DNA of 64,000 nucleotides, from assembly GCA_033807695.1 (NCBI GenBank), contig CM066308.1, positions 682,001-746,000 on the forward strand, read 5' to 3'. Both the position numbers and the translations under genes were made by a program. Shown here piece by piece: positions 1 through 11,473 of the stretch; position 1 is the first letter of the stretch; each line of letters opens with the position of its first letter. This DNA comes from Daedaleopsis sinensis. Its lineage: Eukaryota > Basidiomycota > Agaricomycetes > Polyporales > Polyporaceae. The notes under the pieces are model-generated. The model was not told where the DNA came from. It searched no databases and was given only the letters and a program-made list of their open reading frames with translations.

Positions 1-340
1 TTTCCGAGAGAGTTCGCTGCAGCAGGCCTCCAGACCCTCGGTATTCGTGTCGCGTGCGCACGAGAAAGTTATGTGAGCCGACTCGGAAATGACGTCGACA
101 AGATATTGATCTTCTACGCAGGCGTCGACGAGGCGCCGGCCGACGGCAATGTTCACACAAGCACACCCACGACGAAGAGACAGCTGGAAAAGGGTGACTT
201 GCACCCGTCATTATGACGGTCCTAACTAGCGAGATACACCCATGAAACGAAACCTTGCACGAGGTCCCATCAAACCGTTCAAAAACCCGAAGAGAAGAGT
301 TAAACACGTAGGAAGAAGACGGATCGCTCGGACGCGCCGC
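1..340. other. Left edge, no gene seen
   Basis: No convincing coding region is visible here. It lies downstream of the minus-strand secreted-protein gene that ends at 341 and probably contains its 3' untranslated region. A short open frame on the plus strand near 242 overlaps that gene antisense and looks like a shadow. Confidence 0.5.
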
Positions 341-890
341 TCAGGGGAGCGCGTTGATGCGCTGCTGGATCTGCCCGTACACAGTCGAGACTGCGGGACA
401 CCCGACGCCAGGGCCGTTCAGGTTCTGGAGCGTCGAGAGCAGCGTCGCAATCCGGAGCTGCTGGTCCTGCTTCGAGTTGCCGGTCGGGAAGGGAGTCGCG
501 ACCCCAGGGTTGTGGATGGCGTGGCCTGCGCGAACGTTCGCGTTCAATTGCTGTAGGATGGTTCTTGGTGAGATAACATGAACGCTGCTGCCTGCGAATG
601 TGAACGTACAGCAATGAACGCGCCACGGTCCGGAGGGCAAGAGCACGGGATCTTGACACCATTCACTCCGGTGCAGTTGCTACAAGAAGCATGTCGACGT
701 CAGGATGACTGCGCATTGGGGACGAGCAGACTCGCAGTACTCACCCGAAGCCATCAGGGCCGGCACCCCTGGTGACACCGAAGTCGGGCACGAGGGCAGG
801 GTTCACGTCGCGCTTGCTGACGGTCGCGGGCGCAGCCATGACAGAGGCAACGACGGCGGAGGCGGCGAAGAGGATCGTGGAGAACTTCAT
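341..890 (-). CDS. small secreted protein, basidiomycete family
   Basis: Three exons (745-890, 610-679, 341-550) join in frame to about 141 residues. The N-terminus is a clear signal peptide (MKFSTILFAASAVVASVMA) followed by a short propeptide-like stretch ending in KR. The mature part has a CSCPPDR motif and a C-terminal GPGVGCPA motif, with few cysteines. I recognise this pattern from abundant small secreted proteins of polypore fungi whose function is unknown, so no activity is claimed. The ATG sits in a run of CAT repeats, and a TATA-like element lies about 165 bases upstream. The introns have good GTGAGT and GTACGT donors. The protein is probably exported and cleaved by a Kex2-type protease after KR; that is inference. 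Confidence 0.8.
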
Positions 891-1993
891 GATGATGATG
901 TGTGTGCGGCGTTAGGAGCGTGAGGAAAGGTGCTAGAAAGAGTGTCGGGTTGAACGGGAAAAGAGGAAGTCGTGCAAAGTACGCCCGGCGTAAAAAGTGA
1001 TGTAGAAAGAGAAGTTCCAGCTGTGAGGTCGACTGGACATCGACGCAGGGCTTATATACCGCTCCGGTGGCCCGCGTACGAGCCATCACTGCTTCCGGCT
1101 TGCCGCCGAGTTCGGGGTTGCACACCGATACTTTGTCAATTCGCCCTGCGGCGGCATTAGCGATGGGTTGGCGCATCAACGTAGATCAACGCTCACAGTC
1201 TCTTAGAGACTAGAGTGTTTCATTTTGTAGCTGTGCATGATGCATGAGCGCGAGTTCTAAAGATTGCCATCAAAATCTGCTAGGATCAGCGAGCGCCGAG
1301 AACTCACCAAAAGCAAATCATCCTGAAGTCCGCTATGTATCTGGCGGAGACTCAGTGAATTGAGTGTACAACTTAAAGACGACGCTCGCGGTTCTCTTCA
1401 ATATTCTATGTGTGTCTGCTATCACAAACCAACTTGTACCAAGCGCAATCCAGTCTCCCATGGGCCATAGGTCGTGGGTCGCCGAGATATGATGCGTGAT
1501 GCGTGATGCGGCGTCCCATCTTATGTACTGGGTCTGATAAACCATGTCAGTCTCCTACATCGCCATGGAACCATGCACTGCTTAGTAGTAGTAGTACTCA
1601 CATATGTACCACGATCCAGAACATCTTTAATGAAGTTCGCAGCAAGAAAGCCATGCAGTGGTCCTGTGTAAACTTTGATGCATTGGATGGGAGACGGACG
1701 TCGGGTACGAAACATGTCATAAAATCACTGCCTATCGCAGTAGCGATCAATACTAGTGTGAGTGCATTAACTAGCTAGAATCCAAATTATTGACAGTGCA
1801 TGCTGTTCAAACGGCTCGTGTTAATGTGCCATCTTCATCATTTATAGCGGGTGTAATTACCAGCGTTCAAATGTCAGTTCAACGTTCTTCGCCCGATGTT
1901 GTAAGAGCTCCGGCCTCCTACCCCCGGGCTGAGGCATCAGGGCCAAGTACCACCAAGATGTAGTGTATCAGTGTTCAAAGCAACGTTCAACGT
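891..1993. other. Intergenic, 1.1 kb, no gene seen
   Basis: This is the upstream region of the secreted-protein gene and the downstream flank of the GSYNW gene ending at 1994. The open frames here are short, lack family resemblance and do not extend by splicing. Confidence 0.5.
1052..1058 (-). promoter_or_regulatory. TATA-like element of the secreted-protein gene
   Basis: On the minus strand the sequence reads GGTATATAAG, about 165 bases upstream of the ATG at 890. Position and sequence suit a TATA box of a strongly expressed gene. There is no experimental support. Confidence 0.4.
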
Positions 1994-3473
1994 TCAAATC
2001 CCAAACCGAGCCAACTCCTCATCGGGCACGCAGCCCGTGTCGCTCCCATCCCCACGCTGGAACAGCTCGAGCCGCGCGTCCCGACAGACCAGGCTGAGCC
2101 TCCCACGGCCGCCATGCGCGCGCGTCAGCCGCTGGATCTCGCGGAGCACGAGCACGAGCATGCGGAGCTGGCGCCGCATCCGCGCGCCCGCGGCGATGCG
2201 CCCGAACTCCGGCGAGGTAAGAGGGCGCTTGGAGACGGACGCGAACGTACCCCCACGGTGTACAGCGAGGAAGTGCTGCGGGGTCTGCGAGAGGAAGAGC
2301 TGGGTGTACGTCTCCTCCCAGCTGTGGTGTTCCGCGCCCTTGACCGAGCGCGTTGTAATTTCGACGATGGCGGACTGCGGGAGCTGGGTGCCCCCACGGA
2401 CGACGGTGACGATCGAGGTGTCGTCGGGGATAGGGGGAGGCGTGGGTGGTGAGTTACGTTCGGCGATCGGCGCCTTGGAGGTGATGGACAGGCCTTCGAG
2501 GAGCTCGGATAAGCCGTCTTTCGCGGTGTCGGAGTCGGTCTCCGGGCACACGCGGGCATCGACCTCAAAGCGGACGACCATGCGCAGGCCGTCAAGGTCC
2601 TGTATTGTTGAACGTGAACATCAACCGGTTTTGACAGGAATAGAAACACTCACGTACTGTACGATCCGGTTGTGGTCGGGAGCGGATTCACACTCGGGGG
2701 CTGGCCCGGTGGCCGCCTTCTCAAAGTTCTTCCTACAGCCGAAGAATGGCGGGTTTGCGTATTGGCACGTCCGGGTGTCCCATCGTTGCATAAGCACCGT
2801 CTTCTGGCCGCCCAGCTGGAGGTCGATGCGGAATCCCTGCAACGACCCTCGGCCGGGTGTAGCGGAGTCGGTCGTAGATTTGTCTGCGTGCTTGATCCAA
2901 CGGAGGAGCTTGCGCAAGGAGCTGCGGTCGGCGACGAAGTCGACTGCGGGCCAGTCCATCGTCGTGTCCGCGTTGTCCTCAGCAACAACATCAACGGCGC
3001 GGAAGATGGGGATGAGCGGCGACGACGCTGACGAGCCCATGTGGTAGCCGTTCGGATCGAAGATCTGGAAGCCTTCGTCTAGGGGGACGCGGAAGGGCAG
3101 CGCGCGGTCTCGCCATATGCGTGGTGATCCTGCCAAGCTGGACATGAGTTCGCAGTTCGACGAGGAGACCGTAGGACGTACCGGGTACGAGGATGGTTGG
3201 GTATGGACTATCTATCCAGTTGTACGATCCGATACACTTGAAGTTCTCGAGCTTGGGCGGTGCTGCGGGATCCTCGTCTGTGCACGACGTCGATGGGAGG
3301 GACAAAATCTGGAGTGGTTCGGGAAGGAGCCCTTCGGTGACGTCTGCATCCGGGAGCAGGTCGGGCTCGGTGTTGGCAGTGGACTGGGTGACGGTGTATG
3401 GTCGAAGTTGAATGGGACCGTGTCCAGCGCCTGCGCTGCGACGACGGTGCGTGTTCCACGCGGGTTGATGCAT
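1994..3473 (-). CDS. conserved fungal GSYNW-motif protein, copy 1
   Basis: Exons 3182-3473, 2654-3129 and 1994-2599 join in frame to about 457 residues. Near residue 85 it has the motif CIGSYNW followed by TILVPG; then come a DPNGYHMGSS segment, VDVVAEDNADTTMDWPAVDF, an RIDLQLGG segment, and a C-terminal half starting LDGLRMVVRFEVDA. This architecture belongs to a fungal family often labelled geranylgeranyl pyrophosphate synthetase in public genomes, but there is no DDxxD prenyl-diphosphate motif, so I would not transfer that name. Function is unknown. A second copy with the same intron positions lies at 54809-56271 on the opposite strand. An ACG trinucleotide run lies just upstream of the start. 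Confidence 0.75.
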
Positions 3474-5500
3474 CGGGGGAAATGAGAGATAGACAGCGTC
3501 TGCGACGACGACGACGACGACGAGGACAAGGACAGGTGGGTGGGGTATATTCTGAGGTGCAGCTCAGCTTGGCGTTGTACGGATATGCAGCGCTTGGTGA
3601 TATACCTGTCGTTCGCCTACCGCAGCATCCGCTAGTGTCTCCGAACATTGCTGGGCGAGTGCTGCAGCTTTAGAGGTGCTGCAGCACTGCGGCGTCATAT
3701 GGTGCAGGGAGCAGTACTGGACACATGCGCGGTCAGGGACCGCAACAGAAACGGGGTACAAAAAGCGTACCTTTTTCGCAGACGCAGGCAGTCGGACGAT
3801 GATGGTCCATAATGCACGAAGGGTCACTGGGTCAAGCCGTCATCTTCAAGTTCCTCAGCCATAAGGAGCGCGATTCTGGACGGTTGTGCTGTTCAGATAT
3901 CAAAGCTAGTGATATACACATACAGTTGACTCCTTTCAGCTCCTTTCTTCACTTCCGCGCCCGGGAGGCTGCCGCAAACCCGGCCACCCGGGACAGCTCG
4001 AGCGAACTCCGCGCTTCCCAAACGTGGGACGCTCTCTTGCCTTCTCCATCGCGTCCTCCAGTTCCGTTGCCAGCCGGAGACCGCCAGCAAGACTGCCGCT
4101 TTCTTCAACACCACGGTCGAGCGCAGACGCAAAATTCGCCACTGGTCGCTCTACGGCGTGCGTTCAATGTCCGAGATATTCTCGGAGGAGTCCCACTTAC
4201 CACCCCGGACAGCGAGCGTAGGTTCAGACCGAAGGCACGGGGGTGGACGCACGCTACTACGGCTGGTTTAACGCGGTTTTGCGTGGACGAAGCCGCGGGA
4301 GTGCGCCCAAGCTTGGGTCGTTGTAGGGCCGTCCATCCGCCATCAAGGTGGGTCCTTTAATCGTCTGCCCAAGGAGACTAGCGTTCGGCAGCCCCGGCCG
4401 CAATCCTCGGTTAGCGGCTGAAGAAGGGTAAGTGAGAATATTCGGCGAGCGGGTTCCCGGGTTGACTCACGGTCTACTCTTGCTGCAAAGTGCCCTCGTA
4501 GCATCGACTAAGCCGTGAAACGATACTGAATGCCAGGATGAACGGTGTGGGCGGCGTAAACGGGCTTCGCCAGCATAGACAGGGATCGCGAAGTGGTAGG
4601 AGTGAAGGAGCGATCTGATTGAAGGAGAACCGGGAGAATATTCGGAGGCCCGCTGGCTATTCCGCTGTAACAGCTAAACATGGATGAGGTACAGCAGCAG
4701 ACATGCCATCCTGATAACAATATCGCGAACACATACCATCTTATAATTGAGCGCGATGGCTCGCAGCCCAAGCACTGTTTGGCTGTGTACTAAACCGAAT
4801 CAGCACATCCGGTCGGACAGGGAGCTCAACAAACGGTGTCGACGAGGTATGCTGGAAGGGTCTGGAATCTCAACTCGATGAACCAAAAGACCGGCCATGG
4901 GCGCACGAGTACGTCATTGACTTGCAGAGTCGCACTTGACGCTGCTGCTGCGGCCGCAGCACGTACTCACGACCTAGAAGGGAGTCCTCGTCAGCAAACA
5001 TAAATGTAAAGATAGACCGTGAAGACGCACCTGACAATGCTTACCGGCCACCCGACTCCAAGCTTGCAGTGACCAGTGACGACAGAAGCTCACCTTCGTA
5101 CGCGTACGGCACCCGCAGATCGCAGCAAGTCACCGTAGTTTACAAACGCATGCGTGTTGGTCACAAGCCCGCTGGCCTACACGTCTATACGCTATACGCC
5201 TGGTGGACAAACCGCGCAGTACGTACGGGGGTATCGTGTACGTGTACGTGTAGCAGAACGATAAATGGAATGTACGGAAGTGTCTCTGTCAAAATGTGAT
5301 GCGAGTGCAACCGCGTACGTACGAACGCTATCCCGCAGTACTCGATGATGGACGGAACGGAACGGCGTGGGGCGTGCGCGGATGCATGAAGGGCCAATAT
5401 GCAGTGTGGGTGTGTGTGCTGCGACTAATGGAGACGGCGAAGCCGAACGGGGAACAGAAAGTGTGCAGGAATATATATCGTGGTCCGAGGCTACACCGAT
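3474..5500. other. Intergenic, 2 kb, no reliable gene
   Basis: The stretch holds a trinucleotide microsatellite at 3503-3524 and short open frames only. A minus-strand frame at about 3936-4142 reads somewhat like protein (LATELEDAMEKARE) but has no ATG and no flanking exon I can join to it, so it may be a gene relic. Near 5220-5250 there are repeated GTGTAC/GTACGT words. Confidence 0.4.
3503..3524. repeat. ACG trinucleotide microsatellite
   Basis: About seven consecutive ACG units lie just upstream of the copy 1 GSYNW gene, where they would fall in its 5' untranslated region or promoter (read as CGT on the coding strand). Confidence 0.8.
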
Positions 5501-6779
5501 CTAGAGCAGCAGCGATGCGACGCCCGCCACGATTGCGCCAGACACGGCGCCTGAGACAGTCGTCGATGTCCACGACCGTGAGCCCGCGTTGTTCGCTGCG
5601 AAGAGCGCAGAGCCGGTGTCGATGGCCGGCGTGACGTTCCGGAGGGGCTGGGTAGGGAGCATATTCGGCGTGGAGTACACCTGGAACAGTGGCGCAAGGG
5701 GACTGCCGTCGAACTGGAACAGGTGCAGTTTCAGGCCGTCGGTTTGGTCGTAGAACATTTGCCAGCTCTTGTAGAGCTCAGTTTGGTTGTAGGTCTCGAC
5801 GAAGTTGGTCTCGGCTGCACACATATCTTGGATCTGCTGGTAGCCGTCGTCGAAGGGGGTGAGAACCAGGGAGCCGTTCGTTTCCTTCGTGTATTTGCCA
5901 TGGTGCCAGTTGAGCAGACCAGTAATGCAGTTTGGCTCGGCACCTATGTACAGTATCAGAAAACTGTTCACTTGAGCAATTAAAGAAGTGTATGGGAATT
6001 GCAGTCTTGTTACTCGCGGTTGCCTCACTGGGCTCGAAAAGCGAGAACATGGGTCGATAGCCGTATGGATTGACACTTTCAGGAGCCAGATACCAGATGG
6101 CGTGGACACCTCTCCGTGTCGTTCTCTGCTCGCTGAACAGAGACGAAGAGGTGTCACAACGGCTGGTGGTGAGACTGCCCTCCCAAGAGCCGCCCAGCAC
6201 CTCAGTGTTCTAAATTTGGCATGTGGGTCTCGGTGACGCTGACGACGCAATCCTCGATGGCGGGACAAGCAAGGACAGCGTGGCACCCGTCGAATTCGTC
6301 CTCTTGATGGTGCTCTCCGTCGTCGTTATGATCCTCGCCGTCGTCCCCGCCGCCATTCCCGCAACCGACATATCGCCATGGCAGACCGGCAAAATAGGCG
6401 CGAAAGGAGGAGAATGATGTCAGAAACACGCACCGTTGCTGTTGAACCGATAGCGAGCAGCTTCGTAGAACCCATCCTCAGAGCTATTATCGACGTCAGA
6501 ACGGAATACCGAGCGATAGATGGTGCATATAACGAACTCACAAGGCAAAGGATATGCCAGTTGTTAGGGGATAAGTGAAGGACATGTTCGCGGGGTTGGC
6601 GAATCCCTGTTGATCGTGAGCTCGCAGTCACCATACCGACCATTGTAATGAGAGCTTACTGCGCCAGTCACAACATTCTTCGCGCCCGAACTCCAAGTGC
6701 CGACGATATTCGTGAGGTCCTGGGCGAAGGCGGCGGGGAAAGCCGCAAGAGCGACAGCGACGATAGGGGGGAGGAACAT
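5501..6779 (-). CDS. ROT1: ROT1-family ER chaperone
   Basis: Four exons (6660-6779, 6542-6606, 6434-6483, 5501-5943) join in frame to about 225 residues. An N-terminal signal peptide (MFLPPIVAVALAAFPAAFA) is followed by IVGTWSSGAKNVVTG, GISF-x-SEDGFYEAARYR, NCITGLLNWHHGKYT, a GSLVLTPF segment, YNQTELYKSW, and FQFDGSPLAPLFQVY; the order matches the fungal ROT1 family. Yeast Rot1 is an essential ER-membrane chaperone for folding and O-mannosylation of cell-wall proteins. The C-terminus ends in a hydrophobic segment (VSGAVSGAIVAGVASLLL), which fits a membrane anchor. The start is the ATG at 6779; an upstream in-frame codon is TTG. The third intron is about 490 nt, far longer than its neighbours. 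Confidence 0.85.
5944..6433 (-). other. Long third intron of ROT1
   Basis: The intron starts GTGCGT and ends ACATAG, and joining the flanks restores the family sequence (FNSNG then AEPNC). At about 490 nt it is several times longer than other introns here. It contains several open frames in different frames and strands, one with a hydrophobic stretch, but none has a clear start and family match. It may hold an inserted sequence. Confidence 0.6.
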
Positions 6780-7743
6780 GATCTTCAACGCGTGTGGGCA
6801 ATTAGATGATAGTAAGGACGGGCACCGACGACGGCGAAGATGGGGGCGAGGACGGGGGCGAGGACGACGAGGAGGGCGGGGGTGGGGCGGGAGATGGTGG
6901 AGAAGGTAAAGAGCGTGTTTGTTGTTGTTTTCCGACTGCTAACAACCGCCGTTTGAAACTTAATTTAGTTTTCCCACTGCCTTCCCCCCGGCGCTTGTTC
7001 CCCCCGACGTCGCCGTTTTATCGCCGTTCCCGCCGTCCTCGCCGAACGGTGTACACGCTTGTACACGACGTTCAGGCCTCAGGGCGCGCGTCGGCCATAT
7101 ATACAGCGTCTTGAAGTATGATGTCTGCTCGCCTCATTATCTGGGTCGTCGTCGAGAACGTGATTAGGGCATATAGCCTGCTGTCGTGGAGCCAGCGACA
7201 ACGTCGGAATACTGCGACAGTGGCAACCCGTGAAACTGAGCTCCGACCTCCATGTTGCCCAGAGTTGCCTCTATGAGCTCGCTGGCGGCGCGACAGCAGG
7301 CTGTATGCGCCAGAGAACACTCTCGACGACATCCCCGATGACGAACAGACACTGCAGCGCCGAATTATACAACCCCTGAGCTTGCTGCGACCTCCTTGCT
7401 GCCTCTGTTGGGCTCGCCGGCGGCGCGGCAGCGCTAGCAGGATATATGCGTCAAAAACCATTCTCAACGACGCCCCCGATGATGAGCAGACATCACGCCG
7501 CAGCGCGCGGATCCATCACACAACCCGGCAAACTAAGCTTCCTCCGACCTCCATGTTGCCTCTGTTGAGCTCGATGCCTCATTAGACGACGACGGCGGCC
7601 TGAGCTTGCCTACGATGATGACGGACCTCGCGTCGGACGCGCGGTCGACGCCGACGAACCTTGCTCTCGGAAGGTACAAATAGTCCTGCAATCTCGCCAT
7701 CGACCCCTCATCTCGAGCTCGACTCACCTTCCCATCTCCCACC
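6780..7743. other. Divergent promoter region ROT1/TRP4 with repeats
   Basis: This 1-kb region separates two divergently transcribed genes. It has a purine-rich, G-rich tract at about 6838-6907 (C/T-rich on the ROT1 sense strand) and a set of related 130-160 base repeats at 7125-7580. I see no gene in it. Confidence 0.6.
7125..7580. repeat. Short dispersed repeat, direct and inverted copies
   Basis: Two related units lie head to tail at about 7245-7375 and 7385-7520. Each begins with a GACCTCC(A/T)TG(T/C)TGCC word, continues through GAGCTCGCTGG or GGCTCGCCGG plus CGGCGCG, and ends with a GATGA(C/G)(A/C)AGACA-type word. A partial third copy starts near 7547. A further partial copy at about 7125-7200 is in inverted orientation (CATATAGCCTGCTGTCG against the complement of CGACAGCAGGCTGTATG). 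Spacing of the direct copies is about 143 and 158 bases. Origin is unknown. Confidence 0.6.
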
Positions 7744-10017
7744 ATGTCGCCCCCACCGCCCCCAGTCTCGCAGGAAGCGTTCAAGGCGCTGCTCGGACGG
7801 CTCGTCAAGACCCCCGAGTACTTCAGCCCGGACGACCTCAAAGCCGCGCTCGAATGCCTGTTCACGCCGGACGTCGTCCCCCCAGTCCAGATCGGATCCT
7901 TCCTCACCGCGATGCACATCGAGCGCATCGAGCGCAGGCCCGAGTACCTCGTCACGGCCGCGAACGTCCTGCGCTCGCGCGCGTTGAAGGCGGCCGTTGA
8001 AGGAGTCGAGGAGGACTTTGTGGTGGACATCGTCGGGACGGGCGGGGACGGGCATAACACGTTCAACGTGAGCACGACGGCTGCTATCGTCGCTGCGGGT
8101 GCAGGGGCTCGCGTTGTCAAGGTGAGTCTCGTTCATCTTCCCATGTTGTCAGTGTCGTAAGGCCGATGTCCGACGCCGCCCTGGTCTCAGGGGCAGGGCG
8201 TGTGTCGGCATCATCAAGCGCATCCATGCGAGTATCTCGATGGTATGTCTACGGCGGCCTTCTGGCCGTGGCGTGGGCATAGCATACTTGCAGCCTTCGA
8301 GACTGTTTTGCTGGAGCGCACCGCGTATGATCCTGAAAACGGCGTAACGCTTGGCCATGAGACCACGTCGCCTTCGAGCTGGTAATATCGCAATCGAGCA
8401 AATGTGGCACCCATACACTGAGGTCATACAACCTGGATATATGCCGAAACCATGAAGCATTTGACATATACCACTATATGTCAAATGTCTTCGTCTTCAG
8501 TATATTCCAGCAGGATACACGGTGATCACGCAGGACAAGGACTGCGATAAGACCAGCATATATCTGCTCGTTATGTTGAATCATACCCCGGTGTCGTTTC
8601 CGTCAGAAGTCATCCTGTCGAAAGGCCGGATGCCGCTTCGACAGCGTCGACCGCGCTGCCTGGACGAGGCGGGCAACTTCACTGGAGAGTGGCAACCTGC
8701 CCGATAGTGAACTCAGCCCGTATGACCTACATCGGGGGCATCGAGCGATGTAACGATCAGTTACATCGTGGTTACATTGTGCTCAATATCCACATCTACC
8801 TTTAATCACGCTACAATCGCAATGCATCGACTCGTTACATCAGTCCACGCCCCCGGTGTTACCTTCACTTTCTACTCTTTCTCACTTCTGTAGCAGTGTT
8901 CCTGGTTACGCCAGGGTCGAGAGTCTGCTGCAGGTGTTTCGGAAGGTTTCGGAAGGTTTGAAGTGAGATGTAACACCTCGATTGGAGGTCGTTTGCATGA
9001 AGTGGACCTGGCGGTGTGTAGTAGATGATACCGCGCTAGTTGGGAAGACAGCAGACCAACGGTTTGTTTTTGTGTGATATCTAGGACTTGAGGACCTCGA
9101 GCGACGTCAGCAGCTTTATATGGTTGCTTATGTTGTGGCGCATTGAATGACAAGTTCGAGAGCTCTTTCACCTACGATATGCATAGAACATCTACAGAGA
9201 TACACCCTTCTCACGCATGCCTCTCATTTCAGCATGGCAGCCGGGCATCGACATCCTCCTCGGGATCAGCAGACCTCCTCCAATCACTCGGTTGCTACTT
9301 CACTCCTCCGAGTGTAGAGACACCTCTCCCGATTGCGCGCATCCCATTCACGTTCATCATGGCCCCGCAGTACCATCCAGCTCTCGCGATGATCGCGCCT
9401 TACAGGAAAGCTCTTCCGTGAGTTGTTTCCCTACTTAGGCTGCGTGCCGCTTACTGAGCACGTCTACCACTAGCCACCGCACGATGTTCAACATCCTCGG
9501 ACCGCTCATCAATCCCGCGCGTCCGCGTGGAATGGTACTCGGGGTCGCCGAACGGGAGCTCGGGCCTACCTTCGCACACTCGCTCGCGGAAGGCGGCGTG
9601 AAGCGCGCGTTCGTGGTGTGCGGCGCTGAGGGACTCGACGAGATCTCCTGCGCGGGCGAAACCCACGCCTGGGAGCTCCACCCCGACGGCTCCGTCACCG
9701 AGCGCACCCTGCACCCGCGCGACTTTGGCCTGAGCGCACACCCGCTGTCCGCGGTCGCTGGCGGGACCCCGGCTGAGAACGCCGCGACGTTCAGGGCGCT
9801 GTTGCAGAGCGGGAAGGACATCCCTCCGAAGCTGACGCCGGTGCTTGATTTCGTGCTGATGAACGCCGCGGCGCTGCTCGTCGTTGCCGGGGTCGCGGCG
9901 GACCTGAAGGAGGGGACGGAGAAGGCGAGGGAGAGCATCGCGTCCGGCAAGGCGTGGAGTGCGCTCGAGCAATTCCGGGATGCCGGGCTCGCGGCCGCGT
10001 CGCAGGTGCAGAAGTAG
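7744..10017 (+). CDS. TRP4: anthranilate phosphoribosyltransferase
   Basis: Exons 7744-8121, 9233-9417 and 9474-10017 join in frame to about 368 residues, the usual length of the fungal enzyme. It transfers phosphoribose from PRPP to anthranilate in tryptophan synthesis. Diagnostic motifs are intact: an N-terminal helical region, [17 protein letters not shown], then across the first intron VVK joined to [33 protein letters not shown], and [16 protein letters not shown]. The PRPP-binding glycine motif is encoded in exon 1. The first intron is 1,111 nt, with GTGAGT donor and TTTCAG acceptor, and contains a perfect 13-base hairpin. The second intron has an ordinary length (56 nt). The gene converges on the XPA-C-like gene, with 108 bases between the stops. 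Confidence 0.95.
8122..9232 (+). other. 1.1-kb intron 1 of TRP4
   Basis: The intron is bounded by GTGAGT and TTTCAG and splits a conserved lysine-histidine pair (VVK/HG) without changing phase. It carries a hairpin at 8458-8487 and several TTACAT/ATGTAA words between 8740 and 8850. No transposase or other gene is recognisable. Introns elsewhere in the window are mostly 45-70 nt. Confidence 0.7.
8458..8487. repeat. Perfect 13-base inverted repeat, 4-base loop
   Basis: CATTTGACATATA is followed by CCAC and then the exact complement TATATGTCAAATG. In the TRP4 pre-mRNA it would form a stable stem. It could be the tip of a small transposon relic or a regulatory structure. Confidence 0.9.
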
Positions 10018-10125
10018 AGAACGCAAGTGGAGTGCTGCATATATTGTCGTTGTATCAAATTGACTGTACCAATTACAATTGTAGCGTTTTCCGTGCCTTA
10101 GGGGTCAGTTCGCGCTCGACTTCTC

Positions 10126-11473
10126 TCACATAGAGACCTGAATGATGGGCATCGCCTCCCTCCGGAATCCACTCGCGACGAGCCCATCTTCCAGCCACTG
10201 GGACGCAGGGTCGTACCACAGGCCGGCCCCTCCTCCATAATCTGCAACATATACGAGACTGCCCATCGTTTCAGCGAACTGCCAGAAATGTCAGCCGCAG
10301 TGCTTTCCATAATCCAGAGCACGAAAAACGCACCGTGTCGTAGACCTCCCACTTCGCAAACCCCCAACCTCCAGCACCAGTGCCGTGCACACGGGCGACT
10401 TCGTAGCTCGCGCGCCACAGCGAATCGAGGTAGCGGCGGTCCCACTCGTAGATGTGGATGCCACCGCCCGAGCCGTCCCCGGCGTGGTGCTCCATGGCGA
10501 GTCCTTCGACTCGCATCCCAGGGATGTCCGGGACGCGCGGCGCCTCACTCAAGACGTTCCGTAACGCGTCCACCGCCGGAGAAAGGGGCATCAGGTCCGC
10601 CGGGCGAGTGCTGTACACGCCCGCCTTGAACAACGGCAGCTCGAGCACGAGGCTCAGCGCGGCCTCGCGCTTCTTGTCCGTGTCGAACTGTGGCTTCACC
10701 TTCTTCGCCCTCGTCCCCGCGGTATTCGTCGACGACGACGACATTGACTGCGCATCGGCGTCGTGCAGGTTCAGCTCCTCGTTGCACGCCTCCCACAGCC
10801 ACGCGGGCATCGCGTCGCGGATCTGCCAGAGCGCACGGGAGCGCTTGATGTACGGGTCGGTGCGCGGCGGCGGGCGGTCGCGGGCCGCGCGCTTCGCTTT
10901 CAGCTGGCCGTGCCCGTACTGCGCGGGGCGGACGAAGTTCTTGCGCGGGCGCGGCTTCTGCTGGTGCTCTTCGTACTTGCGCTGCAGGCTGCGCGGGGCG
11001 GAAGATGTACATTCAGACCCTCGGACATGACCGACTCCAGCGCTGAGGTTGCTGGACCAGAACTCACAGTGCTTCGAATGCGTCTGGGCCTCCGTACCGC
11101 TCCCATGCGCGCTGCTCGACCTCGACCTCCCGGTACAGGTAGGTCTCCACTCTGAACCCCTGATAGTTCGTGCTCCTGACGATGTGAAGCGTGCCGTTAG
11201 CCAAGGCGACGAGCGGGGGCCGCATTGGCAACTCACTTTGCTTTGTAGAATTGTAACCCTTCAAGGTCTTTCTCGCGCAGTTTATACTGCCCCATGGCTT
11301 TTGACTTGCAGATCTGTTGCGAAGCGGCCTGTGGTGAGCTCCGTGCGGGTAAAACACGATGATTAGATAAGAAAGGGGCTCACCCGTTCCTCATCATCGA
11401 CGTTCGACTCCCGCCATTGCGACTGGTCGGCGACGCAGCCAATGGGGGTGTTCGTGATCTGCTGAGGGGGCAT
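10126..11473 (-). CDS. protein with XPA C-terminal-like domain
   Basis: Five exons join in frame from ATG 11473 to TGA 10126. The early part has IGCVADQSQW and then QQICKSKAMGQYKLREKDLE, a tyrosine-rich linker, and YLYREVEVEQRAWERYGG; from memory this aligns with the C-terminal DNA-binding region of XPA/Rad14 (basic helix, KDL, then a helix ending at a glycine). A basic region rich in RPRKN and KAKRAARDRPPP follows, then a long C-terminal region with SLVLELPLFKAGVYS and YDPASQWLEDG. The classical XPA four-cysteine zinc finger is not visible. A DNA-repair or DNA-binding role is inference only. The last two exons are joined by a 60-nt-class intron that restores frame between YDT and FAETMGS. 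Confidence 0.65.

Noticed and set aside
1994..3473. Geranylgeranyl diphosphate synthase
   Set aside because: No DDxxD motifs; the name comes from database labels of similar proteins.
4508..4771. Minus-strand 87-codon frame with hydrophobic text
   Set aside because: No family match and no adjacent exons that join.
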